IMG/VR virus record: IMGVR_UViG_3300032291_003437
Span: 1-36,597 of that record
DNA: 36,597 bases
Direction: 5' to 3' (one strand)
Source of the DNA: a virus
Part shown: piece by piece, positions 7,483-14,752 of the stretch
Layout: each line of letters starts with the position of its first letter
Numbering within the stretch: position 1 is the stretch's first letter
Translations under genes and position numbers: made by a program
Notes under the pieces: generated by a model
Told to the model about the DNA's origin: nothing
The model's input: the letters and a program-made list of their open reading frames with translations, nothing else
Database searches by the model: none

Positions 7483-8178
7483 TTAAGAGGCAGTGGCATT
7501 CACCACGGCGCTGTATTCACCCTGGCCGTCCACGCTATCGACGGCGGCCACGCGGTAGTGGCGGCTTTGACCGGTGGTTACGGTGTGGGTGTAGGTGCTC
7601 GGCGTCGGTGTGGCGAGGTTTGCCCAGGTCACGCCCGCATCACTGGAGACTTGGATCTTGTAGGTGTCGGCATCCGTGATGTCGTCCCAGTTCACGACGA
7701 TCTGGCCGCTGCCAGGCGTGGCGGTGGCCACAGGGATGCCGATGTCGAGCAGGAAGCGCTCATTCGTGGCCGTGGCCACGCGGTAAGCGGGCTCGCCGTT
7801 GAGGCTGTCCCACATCTGAATGGTAAAGGAGAATTTGCGCTCCTTGCCATCGTCATAGGTGATCTTGGCACCCGTCATCACGCGGGCGGAGATGCCAGGG
7901 AGATCGACGAGCGTGATGAGGTTGTAGAGGCCGGGCAGAGAGACGCCGATGTCAAAGCAGGTCTCAATCGTGGCCGTGACGCCGGGCTTCTTGATGATGT
8001 GGGCGCGGAGGCCGCCTGCGCCATCGGTCAGCTCTTCGGCCTCGCCGGTTCGCTCCAGCTCGAATTTGGTGATCTTGCCAAAGGTGCTCCCCAGGACAGC
8101 CGTCCCGATGAGCGGGCGGGCGCTGCCGAGTTGCAGGATGTCATTGGCGGCAAAGGTGGTGGCGAAGGTGGCGGGCAT
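7483..8178 (-). CDS. Tail tube-like protein with C-terminal fibronectin III/Ig-like domain
   Basis: A 231-aa protein. Residues 1-130 align visibly with the 161-aa product of 11693-12178 (shared QLGSA.P.IGTA.LG..FG, later PG.......E, and L..Q.WD...) and probably form the tail-tube or major tail fold. Residues ~140-231 form a fibronectin type III domain (WDDITDADTYKIQVSSDAG...HYRVAAVDSVDGQGEYS), a common decoration on tail tubes. The start is supported by the late box GCAAGCGCCGCCC 57 nt upstream (8223-8235). Assignment to the tail is inference from the Ig-like tail and neighbours. No sheath gene is visible, so the tail may be non-contractile. Confidence 0.65.
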   Translation of the reverse strand: MPATFATTFAANDILQLGSARPLIGTAVLGSTFGKITKFELERTGEAEELTDGAGGLRAHIIKKPGVTATIETCFDIGVSLPGLYNLITLVDLPGISARVMTGAKITYDDGKERKFSFTIQMWDSLNGEPAYRVATATNERFLLDIGIPVATATPGSGQIVVNWDDITDADTYKIQVSSDAGVTWANLATPTPSTYTHTVTTGQSRHYRVAAVDSVDGQGEYSAVVNATAS

Positions 8179-8222
8179 GGTGAGCAGAGCGTAGGATGAA
8201 GAGCGAAGGGCGGAGGGGTAGA

Positions 8223-8235
8223 GGGCGGCGCTTGC
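8223..8235 (-). promoter_or_regulatory. Late box upstream of 8178 gene
   Basis: GCAAGCGCCGCCC on the minus strand, first base 57 nt before the start codon; member of the recurrent element described in the findings. Confidence 0.55.
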
Positions 8236-8241
8236 GTGCGA

Positions 8242-10848
8242 TCAGTTGAAGATGAGAAAATTGACCTTCATCTCGGCAGAGGGAGCCGTGAGTAAGTGGA
8301 TCGTAAATGAGCCCGCTGCTGGCACGGCCCGGATGTTGGCAGCCGTGCTGTCATTGGTCGCCATGGTGACCAGCACGATGCTGTTGGCGGTCACTTGACT
8401 GTTGGTGACGGTTAAGGAGGTGGCACCGGCAGCAAAATTCACCGAACCGCACTGCGTGTTGATGGTGCGGGCTCCCGTGGTGCCTGCGGGGGTATTCGTG
8501 CGTCCGATGCCGGAGATGGGCACGTTGTTGAGTGTGAAACCTGTAGCCGTTGCGACCCAAATATAAGTTCCATTCAAGTAAGCATCCAAGCGGCGTGCCG
8601 AGGTTCCATCATCATAGACGCGGAGACCTGTCGTTGTGCCTGCCGCGATGAGTTGAGGAGCTGAAGCATTTGCCACGAGCCCTACGCGATCCATGGGCAG
8701 CATGCGCGTCGTTCCCGCTCCGCTGGTGCTCACGACTAGATTGCCACCGCCATCCACCACGGAGCCTGTGTTGACGAGGCCCGTGCCACTGCCGCTCGCC
8801 ATCACGCGGGACATGGCCAGATGCAGCGTGCCCGCATTGGTGATGCTGTGGGAGGTGCCCGCGCTGTCCACGCGGCAGTTGGTCAGCCAGAGGGCGGAGC
8901 CGCTGGCCACGTCCACGCCAGGCCGGTTGCCCGTGGTGCCCCAAGGGAGGAGTTGACTGCCTTGCACTCGCACGTTGGAGTTTCCTCGAACAATGAGCCC
9001 TGCGAATCCCACGGCTGCCGAGGCGCGGCAATTCGTGATCACCACGTCCGTGCTGTTGTTCACATCCACGCAACCGTTGAGACTTTCATCAAACCAGCAG
9101 TTTTCCAGCACGGCGAAGCTCTTGTTGTTGAGATTGCCTGTGAGGCCATCAATCGAGATGGAAAACTGGCCGCAGTTCGCCATGATGCTCTCCGAGATCC
9201 ATGCGGAGGCTCCGCTGGATAAAGAGATGCCGTTGAAGCCAAGGCTTTCGATGTAAACGCGCTCGACCTTTTGAAAGTAGCCCGTGAGGGAGACGCCGCT
9301 CGTGGTGCCGTAGAGGTACTCGATTCGCACATCTCTCAGGGCCTCATTGATAAAGCCAGCCATTTCAATGACGTGTTTGCCGGACGCGCTCCATTGGTAG
9401 TAACACCCCTCCACGCTAAAGCCCTCAATGCGGGTGTCGAAGCAGTTGCCGTTCGTTTTTGCCAGCATCGCCGTGGCGGCCAGATCGTGATTGGGTGAGG
9501 GGAAAAAGATCGTGTTGGCGGTGCCATGGCCAATGATGCCAGCGGCCTTTTGCGTGGAGGCGCTTTCGGTGAAATCGAAGAGCAGCTTATCAAAAATGTA
9601 ACCGCCCGATGGCACCTCCACCAGGGCGCGAGGCTGCATGGCTTTGGCGGCGGTTACGGCGGCTAAAATGGCCGTGGTATCATTGGTGCCAAAGACCAGG
9701 TGAATGCCCGTGTAAGCACCGATGCCAGTGCCGCTGCCACTGACGACGATGGTGGTCGAATTCGTGACGCTGGCAATCGAACGAACCGAAAGCCGCAGAA
9801 CCTTACTAGCCGTCTCTACGCCCCAAATCGTCTTGCCTACATCAGCGGCTGTGAAATTGGCCGTGGCACTGGTCACCGTGGTGGAGTTATTCGAAAGCAC
9901 GGCATCCGTCACCTTCCTGGAATCGCCCTTGGCTCCGTAGTTCTTCACGTTGAGGGTGGTCCCTTTGGGGGCCAGCGCGGTGATGGCTTGGCTGATGCGT
10001 TGCGGGCTGAATTTGCGAATGGCGCTCTCCGTGCCCGCTTCCGCCTCCGCCTGGCTGGCGGCGGTCTGCACATCTTCTTTGGTGGCAAGGCCGCTGGTCA
10101 GCTCGCTTTGCTCCGCCATATCGGTGGCAAAGCTAGGGTTGGGGTAGGTGCCAGAGAGCACACCGCCTGCGCCTGTTGAGCTACTCATGAGCGTGCCCGT
10201 GTGCGAGGGCAACGTTAGCGTGTAATTGTCGGCCAACGAAGACCCGGCAATCAAGCGCACGGAATGGGAAGAATCCGCATCGAAAATGTGAAGCAGCCCC
10301 GAAGTAACTCCACCGCCAGCGATGTTGATCCGACTATTAAAAGTCGGATTACTCAGCAGTGCAAAATCCGTGATTGTGGCGCTTTGTGTGGCCAAGGTGC
10401 CTAATCCCAAAGCTGTGCGGGCATTGCCCGGCGTGAGGTTCACCCAATCCCCCGCGCTCTTCACGAGAAAGTCATTGGTGGCCGCGCTGGTGATCGTCAC
10501 ATCGGTGAGGCCGGTGAGGTTTGCCGCCGAGGCGATGCTGATACTGCCGCCCAAGCTCACGGCGGTGCCGTTGATTGTCACGCTGCTATTGAGCAGCTTG
10601 GCATTTGTTAGGCTGCCATCGGCGATTCGGGCGATGGGGAGCGTGCCGGTGGTGATGTTGCTCGCGTTGATCGCACTGGTGAGAGAGTAGAGCTCGGTGA
10701 AGTTCGTGTTCACCTTGCCAAAGGCGGTGCGCAATGTGTCGCCGGTGCCATCGCTGGGTGTGGTGCCGATGTTGATGGTCTGCTGAGCGCCGTAGCACGA
10801 GGCCAGGAAGGCGGTGAGGATGAGGAGGATGATGGCGGGGAGCTTCAT
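8242..10848 (-). CDS. Tail spike/fibre with pectate-lyase-like beta-helix and lipoprotein-type signal peptide
   Basis: 868 aa. Residues 28-55 carry the fibre-attachment motif GTTPSDGTGDTLRTAFGKVN. About 60-295 is a Gly/Ser/Thr-rich shaft, and LNVKNYGAKGDS near 300 starts a pectate-lyase-superfamily right-handed beta-helix running to about 700, the fold used by spikes that bind or cut surface polysaccharide. The last ~85 residues (VNFAAGATSLTVTNSQVTANS...) resemble a fibre C-terminal trimerisation domain. The oddity is the N-terminus: MKLPAIILLILTAF followed by LASC (Cys18), a textbook lipoprotein signal peptide, unexpected for a virion protein assembled in the cytoplasm. The start is supported by the late box GGAAGCTCCGTAA at exactly -54. 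Alternatives: initiation nearer residue 20, or a phage-encoded surface lipoprotein derived from a spike. Confidence 0.8.
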   Translation of the reverse strand: MKLPAIILLILTAFLASCYGAQQTINIGTTPSDGTGDTLRTAFGKVNTNFTELYSLTSAINASNITTGTLPIARIADGSLTNAKLLNSSVTINGTAVSLGGSISIASAANLTGLTDVTITSAATNDFLVKSAGDWVNLTPGNARTALGLGTLATQSATITDFALLSNPTFNSRINIAGGGVTSGLLHIFDADSSHSVRLIAGSSLADNYTLTLPSHTGTLMSSSTGAGGVLSGTYPNPSFATDMAEQSELTSGLATKEDVQTAASQAEAEAGTESAIRKFSPQRISQAITALAPKGTTLNVKNYGAKGDSRKVTDAVLSNNSTTVTSATANFTAADVGKTIWGVETASKVLRLSVRSIASVTNSTTIVVSGSGTGIGAYTGIHLVFGTNDTTAILAAVTAAKAMQPRALVEVPSGGYIFDKLLFDFTESASTQKAAGIIGHGTANTIFFPSPNHDLAATAMLAKTNGNCFDTRIEGFSVEGCYYQWSASGKHVIEMAGFINEALRDVRIEYLYGTTSGVSLTGYFQKVERVYIESLGFNGISLSSGASAWISESIMANCGQFSISIDGLTGNLNNKSFAVLENCWFDESLNGCVDVNNSTDVVITNCRASAAVGFAGLIVRGNSNVRVQGSQLLPWGTTGNRPGVDVASGSALWLTNCRVDSAGTSHSITNAGTLHLAMSRVMASGSGTGLVNTGSVVDGGGNLVVSTSGAGTTRMLPMDRVGLVANASAPQLIAAGTTTGLRVYDDGTSARRLDAYLNGTYIWVATATGFTLNNVPISGIGRTNTPAGTTGARTINTQCGSVNFAAGATSLTVTNSQVTANSIVLVTMATNDSTAANIRAVPAAGSFTIHLLTAPSAEMKVNFLIFN

Positions 10849-10889
10849 AGGAATGAGGAAGGATGAATGATGAATGATGAATGACGGGT

Positions 10890-10902
10890 TTACGGAGCTT
10901 CC
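10890..10902 (-). promoter_or_regulatory. Late box upstream of 10848 gene
   Basis: GGAAGCTCCGTAA on the minus strand, 54 nt before the ATG. The leader between is built from TTCATCA/TTCATCC words. Confidence 0.5.
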
Positions 10903-11618
10903 TCGCGCCAGGCGAGGTTGAGGGTCACGATGCTGCCGCTGATGACGGCCCCGGAGGCGCGGAGCGCGAGGCCCTCATTGGGGCGCAGAATAAGCGGCGC
11001 ATTTTCGAGGGCGGGAGAGATCACCACGTCTTCGGCAGCGCTCAGGTGCCCCAGGAGCATCATTACCGCTCCAAACGTTGCGCTGGTGGTGGTGACACCG
11101 CCGGGTGCATGGCGGGCATCCACACCGGCGGCGGTGGCATTGGCGCTGTCCCGGATCGAAGGCGTGGCCGCCGTGCCGCCGGTGGGCGTGGTGCCGGTGA
11201 AGCGCTGAAGGCTGTAGAGGCTCCGCGTGGCCGCTGGTGTACCGGTGAAGCTCAGCAGGGCCAGCAGGCTGTGGAGACGCATCACATTGGTGCCGGTGTT
11301 TTTGATGGCAAAGTAAGTGGTGCCATCCGTGAGCGTGGAGGGCACGAGATTGAGGCTCAGACTGTACTCACTCTCCGGCATGCCATCGAGCACGATGCGG
11401 CCCACACGGGCCGTGCCTGCGATGAGAGAGGGCAGAGCGGTGACCTGTGTTTTTTGGTCGCCACTTGTGAGCGTGGCATCCAGGGCGATGCCGAGATCTG
11501 AGCCGGCCGCATTGTTGAGCACCACGCGGGAGAGGTGTTTGGTTCCGGTTTCGGAGATCGTGTGCGTGGCGATGAGCGTTCCGGCTCCTTGAGTGACGGC
11601 GATGGATGATGCGGGCAT
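10890..11618 (-). CDS. Probable virion structural protein, unknown
   Basis: A 242-aa protein, beta-rich and Thr/Ser/Ala-rich (MPASSIAVTQGAGTLIATHTISETGTKHLSRVVLNNAAG...), with no signal peptide or membrane segment and few charged residues. It resembles extended-beta virion components such as tail or fibre-attachment proteins. It lies between a tail-tube-like gene and the spike gene. Start supported by the late box GCAAGAGACGAGG at -54 (11660-11672). The intervening leader is a GA-rich word repeat containing SD-like AGGAGG. A CGGGCTAAAGCCCG palindrome lies just upstream of the box. Confidence 0.6.
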   Translation of the reverse strand: MPASSIAVTQGAGTLIATHTISETGTKHLSRVVLNNAAGSDLGIALDATLTSGDQKTQVTALPSLIAGTARVGRIVLDGMPESEYSLSLNLVPSTLTDGTTYFAIKNTGTNVMRLHSLLALLSFTGTPAATRSLYSLQRFTGTTPTGGTAATPSIRDSANATAAGVDARHAPGGVTTTSATFGAVMMLLGHLSAAEDVVISPALENAPLILRPNEGLALRASGAVISGSIVTLNLAWREEAP

Positions 11619-11659
11619 GCCTGCTTCCTATTCGGCCTCGTGCTCGTCCTCCTACTGGT

Positions 11660-11672
11660 CCTCGTCTCTTGC
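11660..11672 (-). promoter_or_regulatory. Late box upstream of 11618 gene
   Basis: GCAAGAGACGAGG on the minus strand, 54 nt before the ATG; identical to the box at 13144-13156. Confidence 0.65.
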
Positions 11673-11676
11673 GGCA

Positions 11677-11700
11677 CGGGCTAAAGCCCGAACTACAAAC
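11677..11700 (+). repeat. REP-like palindrome CGGGCTAAAGCCCG-AACTAC
   Basis: Copy of the family seen at 6577-6600 and 25562-25585. Read on the minus strand, its tail supplies the stop codon (TAG, 11693-11695) of the 11693-12178 gene. Confidence 0.7.
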
Positions 11701-12178
11701 CGCTCAGCGGCACGCCTCCTAGCATCCCCTGCCAGGCAGGGGCCACGAGCACCTCGTCGATGTTGTCGGTGCCGCCACCGATGAGCAGGCGATAGGCCTT
11801 GGCGCTCTCCATGGTATCCCACTGGCTGAGCTGCAGGGTGAGCAGCCGCTCCCCGCCGCTGAAAGCCACGCGGCTGCCTTCCATCACGCGGCCCATGATG
11901 GACAGGTAAGGGAACAGCACCTCCTCAAGCAATCCAGGCGGCTGCACGGATAGCTCGAAAGCGCAGGTCATTTCGATCACAAAGCCGGGGTTGTTGATGA
12001 GCAAGATAAGCAGCTCACCGGCATCATTGGTGATGGGCACGCGTTCACCGGTGCGCACAAGGAAGGCTTCCAGCACGGTGCCAAACTGCGTGCCCAGCAT
12101 GGCCGTGCCGATCACCGGCGCGGCGCTGCCGAGCTGGTAGTGGCTGAGGGCGGGAAGGGTGTCGGTGAAGGTGAGCAT
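11693..12178 (-). CDS. Tail tube-like protein (paralogue of the 7483-8178 product)
   Basis: A 161-aa protein (MLTFTDTLPALSHYQLGSAAPVIGTAMLG...) clearly related to the first 130 residues of the 231-aa protein at 7483-8178 but without its fibronectin-like domain. The frame continues upstream to a start at 12211. I chose the ATG at 12176-12178 because it puts the paralogues' N-termini in register and lies 55 nt from a late box (GGAAGAGCGGCCC, 12221-12233). Possible roles are a second tube subunit, tail completion or tail-tip protein. The C-terminus ends inside a REP-like repeat that provides the stop codon. Confidence 0.6.
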   Translation of the reverse strand: MLTFTDTLPALSHYQLGSAAPVIGTAMLGTQFGTVLEAFLVRTGERVPITNDAGELLILLINNPGFVIEMTCAFELSVQPPGLLEEVLFPYLSIMGRVMEGSRVAFSGGERLLTLQLSQWDTMESAKAYRLLIGGGTDNIDEVLVAPAWQGMLGGVPLSGL

Positions 12179-12220
12179 GGCGGGGAGCATGGGGCGTGGA
12201 GCCTGGGGCATGGAGCCGGA

Positions 12221-12233
12221 GGGCCGCTCTTCC
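12221..12233 (-). promoter_or_regulatory. Late box upstream of 12178 gene
   Basis: GGAAGAGCGGCCC on the minus strand, 55 nt before the ATG at 12178. Followed by a leader of reiterated CCATGC/CTCCACGCCCC words, a leader style shared with the 35213 gene. Confidence 0.5.
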
Positions 12234-12244
12234 GTTGGACACTT

Positions 12245-12323
12245 GAGTTGATGGTCTATGGTTGATTGTTGATGGTGTCAGAGGCTCAGAGGCTCAGAGG
12301 CTTGGTCCATCAACCATCAACTC
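12245..12323. repeat. Word-mirrored intergenic inverted repeat (GTTGATGG family)
   Basis: GAGTTGATGGT (12245-12255) pairs with ACCATCAACTC (12313-12323). Further GTTGAT/ATCAAC words lie inside each arm, and three 8-nt repeats of CAGAGGCT lie in the loop (12280-12302). Similar hairpins occur at 13185-13252 and 26997-27095. Confidence 0.7.
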
Positions 12324-12330
12324 GAAACCA

Positions 12331-12891
12331 TCAACCAATCACCAGCGGCACCGCCTCGACCTCATCCGGTGCATACGTCACGGTGAATTCATGGGCTCGC
12401 TGCACGGTGGGAATCTTGGGATCACTCAGCCAGTAGTAGCGGCCAGGCTCCATCACGGGCCAGTGCTGCTGCACGTCCTGATGCGTGGGAAAGTGGATGC
12501 CGAGCATCCAGCCGCAGACTTGGGAAGTGCGATGCAGCAGGGAGCTGTTGTTGAAGCTGGCGGTGCCGCTGTCCGCCGTGGGCATCTCCGCATCCGCCGT
12601 GATGGCACTTAGGGAGCTGGGGCGTTGCACGCTCACGAGATCGCCCATGTTCACGGCCAGGTTTTGGCCGCCCATTTGCACGATGACGAGCACGGTCATC
12701 TGCCGCTCGGCACGGCCTGTGCCAGGGCGCTCTTGCTGCCATTGCAGGATGACGCGGAAACGTCCCGCGCTGCCACTGAGCAGGCTCAAGGTTTGCTCCA
12801 CCGTTTCGCTCTGCGCGAACACGCCACCCGCCGCGATGGTTTTGGCCCTCAGATGGATGCCGAGGGTGTTGAAGAGGCGTTCAGCGGTCAT
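12331..12891 (-). CDS. Probable tail/neck protein, unknown family
   Basis: A 186-aa protein. The N-terminal half (MTAERLFNTLGIHLRAK...FRVILQWQQERPGTGRAERQMTVLVIVQ) alternates helix and strand like small tail-terminator or neck proteins of long-tailed phages. The C-terminal half (GRYYWLSDPKIPTVQRAHEFTVTYAPDEVE) is beta-rich. Tail-terminator assignment is a guess from size, fold pattern and position upstream of the tube-like gene, the usual order. A degenerate late box (GCAGCGCCAGCC, 12932-12943) lies 52 nt upstream. Confidence 0.5.
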   Translation of the reverse strand: MTAERLFNTLGIHLRAKTIAAGGVFAQSETVEQTLSLLSGSAGRFRVILQWQQERPGTGRAERQMTVLVIVQMGGQNLAVNMGDLVSVQRPSSLSAITADAEMPTADSGTASFNNSSLLHRTSQVCGWMLGIHFPTHQDVQQHWPVMEPGRYYWLSDPKIPTVQRAHEFTVTYAPDEVEAVPLVIG

Positions 12892-12900
12892 GGCGTGCGG

Positions 12901-12961
12901 AAAAGATCAAAAATGAAAGATAAAAGATGAAGGCTGGCGCTGCTTTGATCTTTGATCTTTT
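12901..12961. repeat. Word-mirrored inverted repeat (GATCAAA family)
   Basis: AAAAGATCAAA (12901-12911) pairs with TTTGATCTTTT (12951-12961), between two minus-strand genes. It could act as a weak terminator or a structured leader, but there is no GC-rich stem. Confidence 0.5.
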
Positions 12962-13103
12962 AGCCTTGATTCTTTCCGGCCATCCTGCGGGCTTCCTTGA
13001 GGCTCACGGTTCGCACGCCGGGCTGAGGCGCGGGCGCGGGCACTGGGTCAGGAGTCGGAGCCGGAGTCGGTGAGGGAGCTGGAGGGGTGGAATTCTTAGC
13101 CAT
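12960..13103 (-). CDS. Small proline-rich protein
   Basis: A 47-aa protein (MAKNSTPPAPSPTPAPTPDPVPAPAPQP then VRTVSLKEARRMAGKNQG): a Pro/Ala linker-like first half and a basic helix at the end. The ATG at 13101-13103 is preceded at -53 by a perfect late box (GCAAGAGACGAGG) and a GA-rich leader, which argues it is a real gene despite its size. Function unknown; it may be a virion or assembly peptide. Confidence 0.6.
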   Translation of the reverse strand: MAKNSTPPAPSPTPAPTPDPVPAPAPQPGVRTVSLKEARRMAGKNQG

Positions 13104-13143
13104 GTGCCTCCCTATTCGTCCTCGTCCTCGTCCTCCTACTCGT

Positions 13144-13156
13144 CCTCGTCTCTTGC
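13144..13156 (-). promoter_or_regulatory. Late box upstream of 13103 gene
   Basis: GCAAGAGACGAGG on the minus strand, 53 nt before the ATG. The leader repeats GAGGAC words and includes AGGAGG. Confidence 0.65.
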
Positions 13157-13184
13157 TGGGGAGGTTGATCGTTGAGGGTTGATT

Positions 13185-13252
13185 GTTGATGGTCTCCAAG
13201 CCCACGCGTCGCGCCACTGCTCACCATCGACCATCAACTAAACACCATCAAC
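13185..13252. repeat. Word-mirrored intergenic inverted repeat (GTTGATGG family)
   Basis: GTTGATGGT (13185-13193) pairs with ACCATCAAC (13244-13252), with extra GTTGA/TCAAC words on either side. It fills most of the gap between two minus-strand genes. Confidence 0.65.
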
Positions 13253-13256
13253 GTCT

Positions 13257-13691
13257 TCACTTCCCCTTCTTCTCCAACGCAAAATCCGCCTTCGTGCCGA
13301 TCACGCCTAATGCCCGCTCCATGGTGAGCTGCCAGCCGGTGAAGCGCTCCATGGCTTCGTCAAACTTTGCCATGCTGTCTTCGTGCTGTGCTTGCTGCTG
13401 CGTCATCCACGACTCGAAGCGCTTTTCAATGCGGGCATCGCTGTCCTTGTGCTCCTGTTTGGCCTTCTCAGCTTCCTCTTCGATTTGGGCTCTTGCGGCA
13501 GCCAGCTCCGCCTTCGTGGCATACAGTTCGTGGGCCGGTGGGGAAGCTTGCGGAAAGAGGCGGTCCCACAAGGCCATGCCTTGATTCGCGAGGCCGACGA
13601 TGCCGAAGACTCCGGCGATGATCCATCCCATGCCTGCATAGGAGGTGGGCTCAGGCAGTTCGGCGAGCAAAGGGCAAAGAGTGGAAAGCAT
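13257..13691 (-). CDS. Membrane-anchored coiled-coil protein
   Basis: A 144-aa protein with one membrane span (about residues 20-42, YAGMGWIIAGVFGIVGLANQGMALW) followed by a long charged coiled coil (about 55-125, ATKAELAAARAQIEEEAEKAKQEHKD...). This resembles an inner-membrane spanin or a holin-associated protein, yet it lies far from the lysis genes. The start at 13691 rather than the longer frame is supported by the late box GCAAGAGCCGGAC 55 nt upstream. First gene of the left-arm late block. Confidence 0.6.
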   Translation of the reverse strand: MLSTLCPLLAELPEPTSYAGMGWIIAGVFGIVGLANQGMALWDRLFPQASPPAHELYATKAELAAARAQIEEEAEKAKQEHKDSDARIEKRFESWMTQQQAQHEDSMAKFDEAMERFTGWQLTMERALGVIGTKADFALEKKGK

Positions 13692-13715
13692 CGCCTCACA
13701 CCTGCCCCGCCTGCG

Positions 13716-13738
13716 CGGACGCATCCGGCCCGCGTCCG
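13716..13738. repeat. REP-like hairpin CGGACGC/GCGTCCG
   Basis: Seven-bp stem (13716-13722 with 13732-13738) around a 9-nt loop. It overlaps the late box of the 13691 gene and is related to the GCGGACG/CGTCCGC hairpins at 17158-17175 and 32738-32755. Confidence 0.6.
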
Positions 13739-13746
13739 GCTCTTGC
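13734..13746 (-). promoter_or_regulatory. Late box upstream of 13691 gene
   Basis: GCAAGAGCCGGAC on the minus strand, 55 nt before the ATG; identical to the box of the protease gene on the other arm (29328-29340). Confidence 0.65.
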
Positions 13747-13794
13747 GGGGAGGGTTGGCCAGGTCAATGCAGTCACCGGCTCATCTCTTCGGCT

Positions 13795-14232
13795 CTAAAA
13801 CCCCTCCAGCTTCTGCTTCTCTTTCGCGGCCCTAGCTTCATCTCGCCGTTTCTTTTGGGGCTTCGTCATCACGATGAGCATGCCTTCGCCCATCATCTGC
13901 GTGGCATAACAGGTCTCATTTTGCCACGACTGCTGCCCGATGGCGCTGTTAAGAATCTCATTCCATTGAGTGCCGTTCACATCGCGCAAGGTCATCACTT
14001 CCACCTCGGAAAGGTCACCTTCTTTTTGGTAGGCGATCTCGACGCACTTCCCTTCATCAAAGACGCACATAATGAGAAGATCACCCTTCTGAAAACCGAT
14101 GGTCATCGTCTCCTTTTCGACCTTCAACGGCTCGCCATAGCGAGCGATGCATTCAGCGGGTGTTTCGCCGATGCGGGCGTTTGCAGCAGTGCCTAGTGCA
14201 AAAAGAAGTAGCAGGTGGAGGATTGCCCTCAT
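13795..14232 (-). CDS. Secreted protein co-expressed with the repressor (candidate lysogenic-conversion gene)
   Basis: A 145-aa protein with a clear Sec signal peptide (MRAILHLLLLFALGTAANA, cleavage after residue 19) and a mature domain beginning RIGETPAECIARYGEPLKVEKE. The start codon overlaps the repressor stop (ATGA at 14229-14232), so it is translated from the repressor mRNA and should be made in the lysogen rather than during lytic growth. It has two cysteines near VFDEGKC and NETCYA and a basic C-terminal tail. Exported lysogen-expressed proteins often block superinfection or alter the host surface; the exact job is unknown. It carries no late box. Confidence 0.75.
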   Translation of the reverse strand: MRAILHLLLLFALGTAANARIGETPAECIARYGEPLKVEKETMTIGFQKGDLLIMCVFDEGKCVEIAYQKEGDLSEVEVMTLRDVNGTQWNEILNSAIGQQSWQNETCYATQMMGEGMLIVMTKPQKKRRDEARAAKEKQKLEGF

Positions 14233-14708
14233 GATGTCAGTTCTTCGATTTTCAGAGCGCGGTATTGATCAAGCGCATTGTGTAATCCTTTGAGCGCCCA
14301 ATCCAAAGCCTCAGTAGACTCAATCGAGTCAAATTGAGAGAGTAAATACTGGCACGTTGAAAGCATGGCGAGGCTCGTTTGAGGCTGGGGATTAGGCCCT
14401 GAGCGGGAGCCACTTCCAGCGGGCGCGGCGATGCGGGAAGTGATTTTGTAGAGCGCAGGCTCCTGAAGAAGGCTATTTCCATCTCCCGTTAAAAGCCACT
14501 GAACGGATACATTCAAAGCCTTAGCGAGCTTCGATAGGTTTTCGGGGTCGGGGATCACGCCGCCAAGCCAACGGCTCAAGGCGGGAGGGTGAACGTTCAT
14601 ACCCTGGGCGATGGCGGTTTTTGTGCGGCCATCCCGCTCCACAGCTTCTGCTAAGCGTGAAGAAAAATGATGCTTTGCGTTAAAAAGCTCTTGCGGGCCT
14701 GAATTCAT
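14229..14708 (-). CDS. XRE-family phage repressor
   Basis: A 159-aa protein with an N-terminal XRE helix-turn-helix (about residues 17-75; RTKTAIAQGMNVHPPALSRWLGGVIPDPENLSKLAKALNVSVQWLLTG) and a C-terminal helical part with no LexA/CI protease site, so probably not RecA-cleaved. It is divergent from the small HTH gene at 14753 across a 44-bp gap that contains two direct operator-like repeats. This is the expected arrangement of the Mu c/ner switch. It is the master lysogeny repressor by position. Confidence 0.85.
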   Translation of the reverse strand: MNSGPQELFNAKHHFSSRLAEAVERDGRTKTAIAQGMNVHPPALSRWLGGVIPDPENLSKLAKALNVSVQWLLTGDGNSLLQEPALYKITSRIAAPAGSGSRSGPNPQPQTSLAMLSTCQYLLSQFDSIESTEALDWALKGLHNALDQYRALKIEELTS

Positions 14709-14725
14709 GTGGTAAAACGGGTTTA

Positions 14726-14750
14726 TCGGAAACGAACACTTCGGAAACGA
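14726..14750. promoter_or_regulatory. Divergent early operator: two TCGGAAACGA direct repeats
   Basis: TCGGAAACGA occurs at 14726-14735 and 14741-14750 (15-bp period, a little under 1.5 helical turns) in the 44-bp gap between repressor and Cro-like gene. A possible rightward promoter is TTGCGG, 16 bp, then TAAAAC just upstream, which would put the repeats over its start site. Bound protein (repressor or Cro-like) is inferred. Confidence 0.6.
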
Positions 14751-14752
14751 TC

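Noticed and set aside
7483-12178. Contractile tail sheath among left-arm tail genes
   Set aside because: The two related proteins are too short (161 and 231 aa) and lack sheath patterns; no baseplate genes were seen. Contractile tail is not supported.
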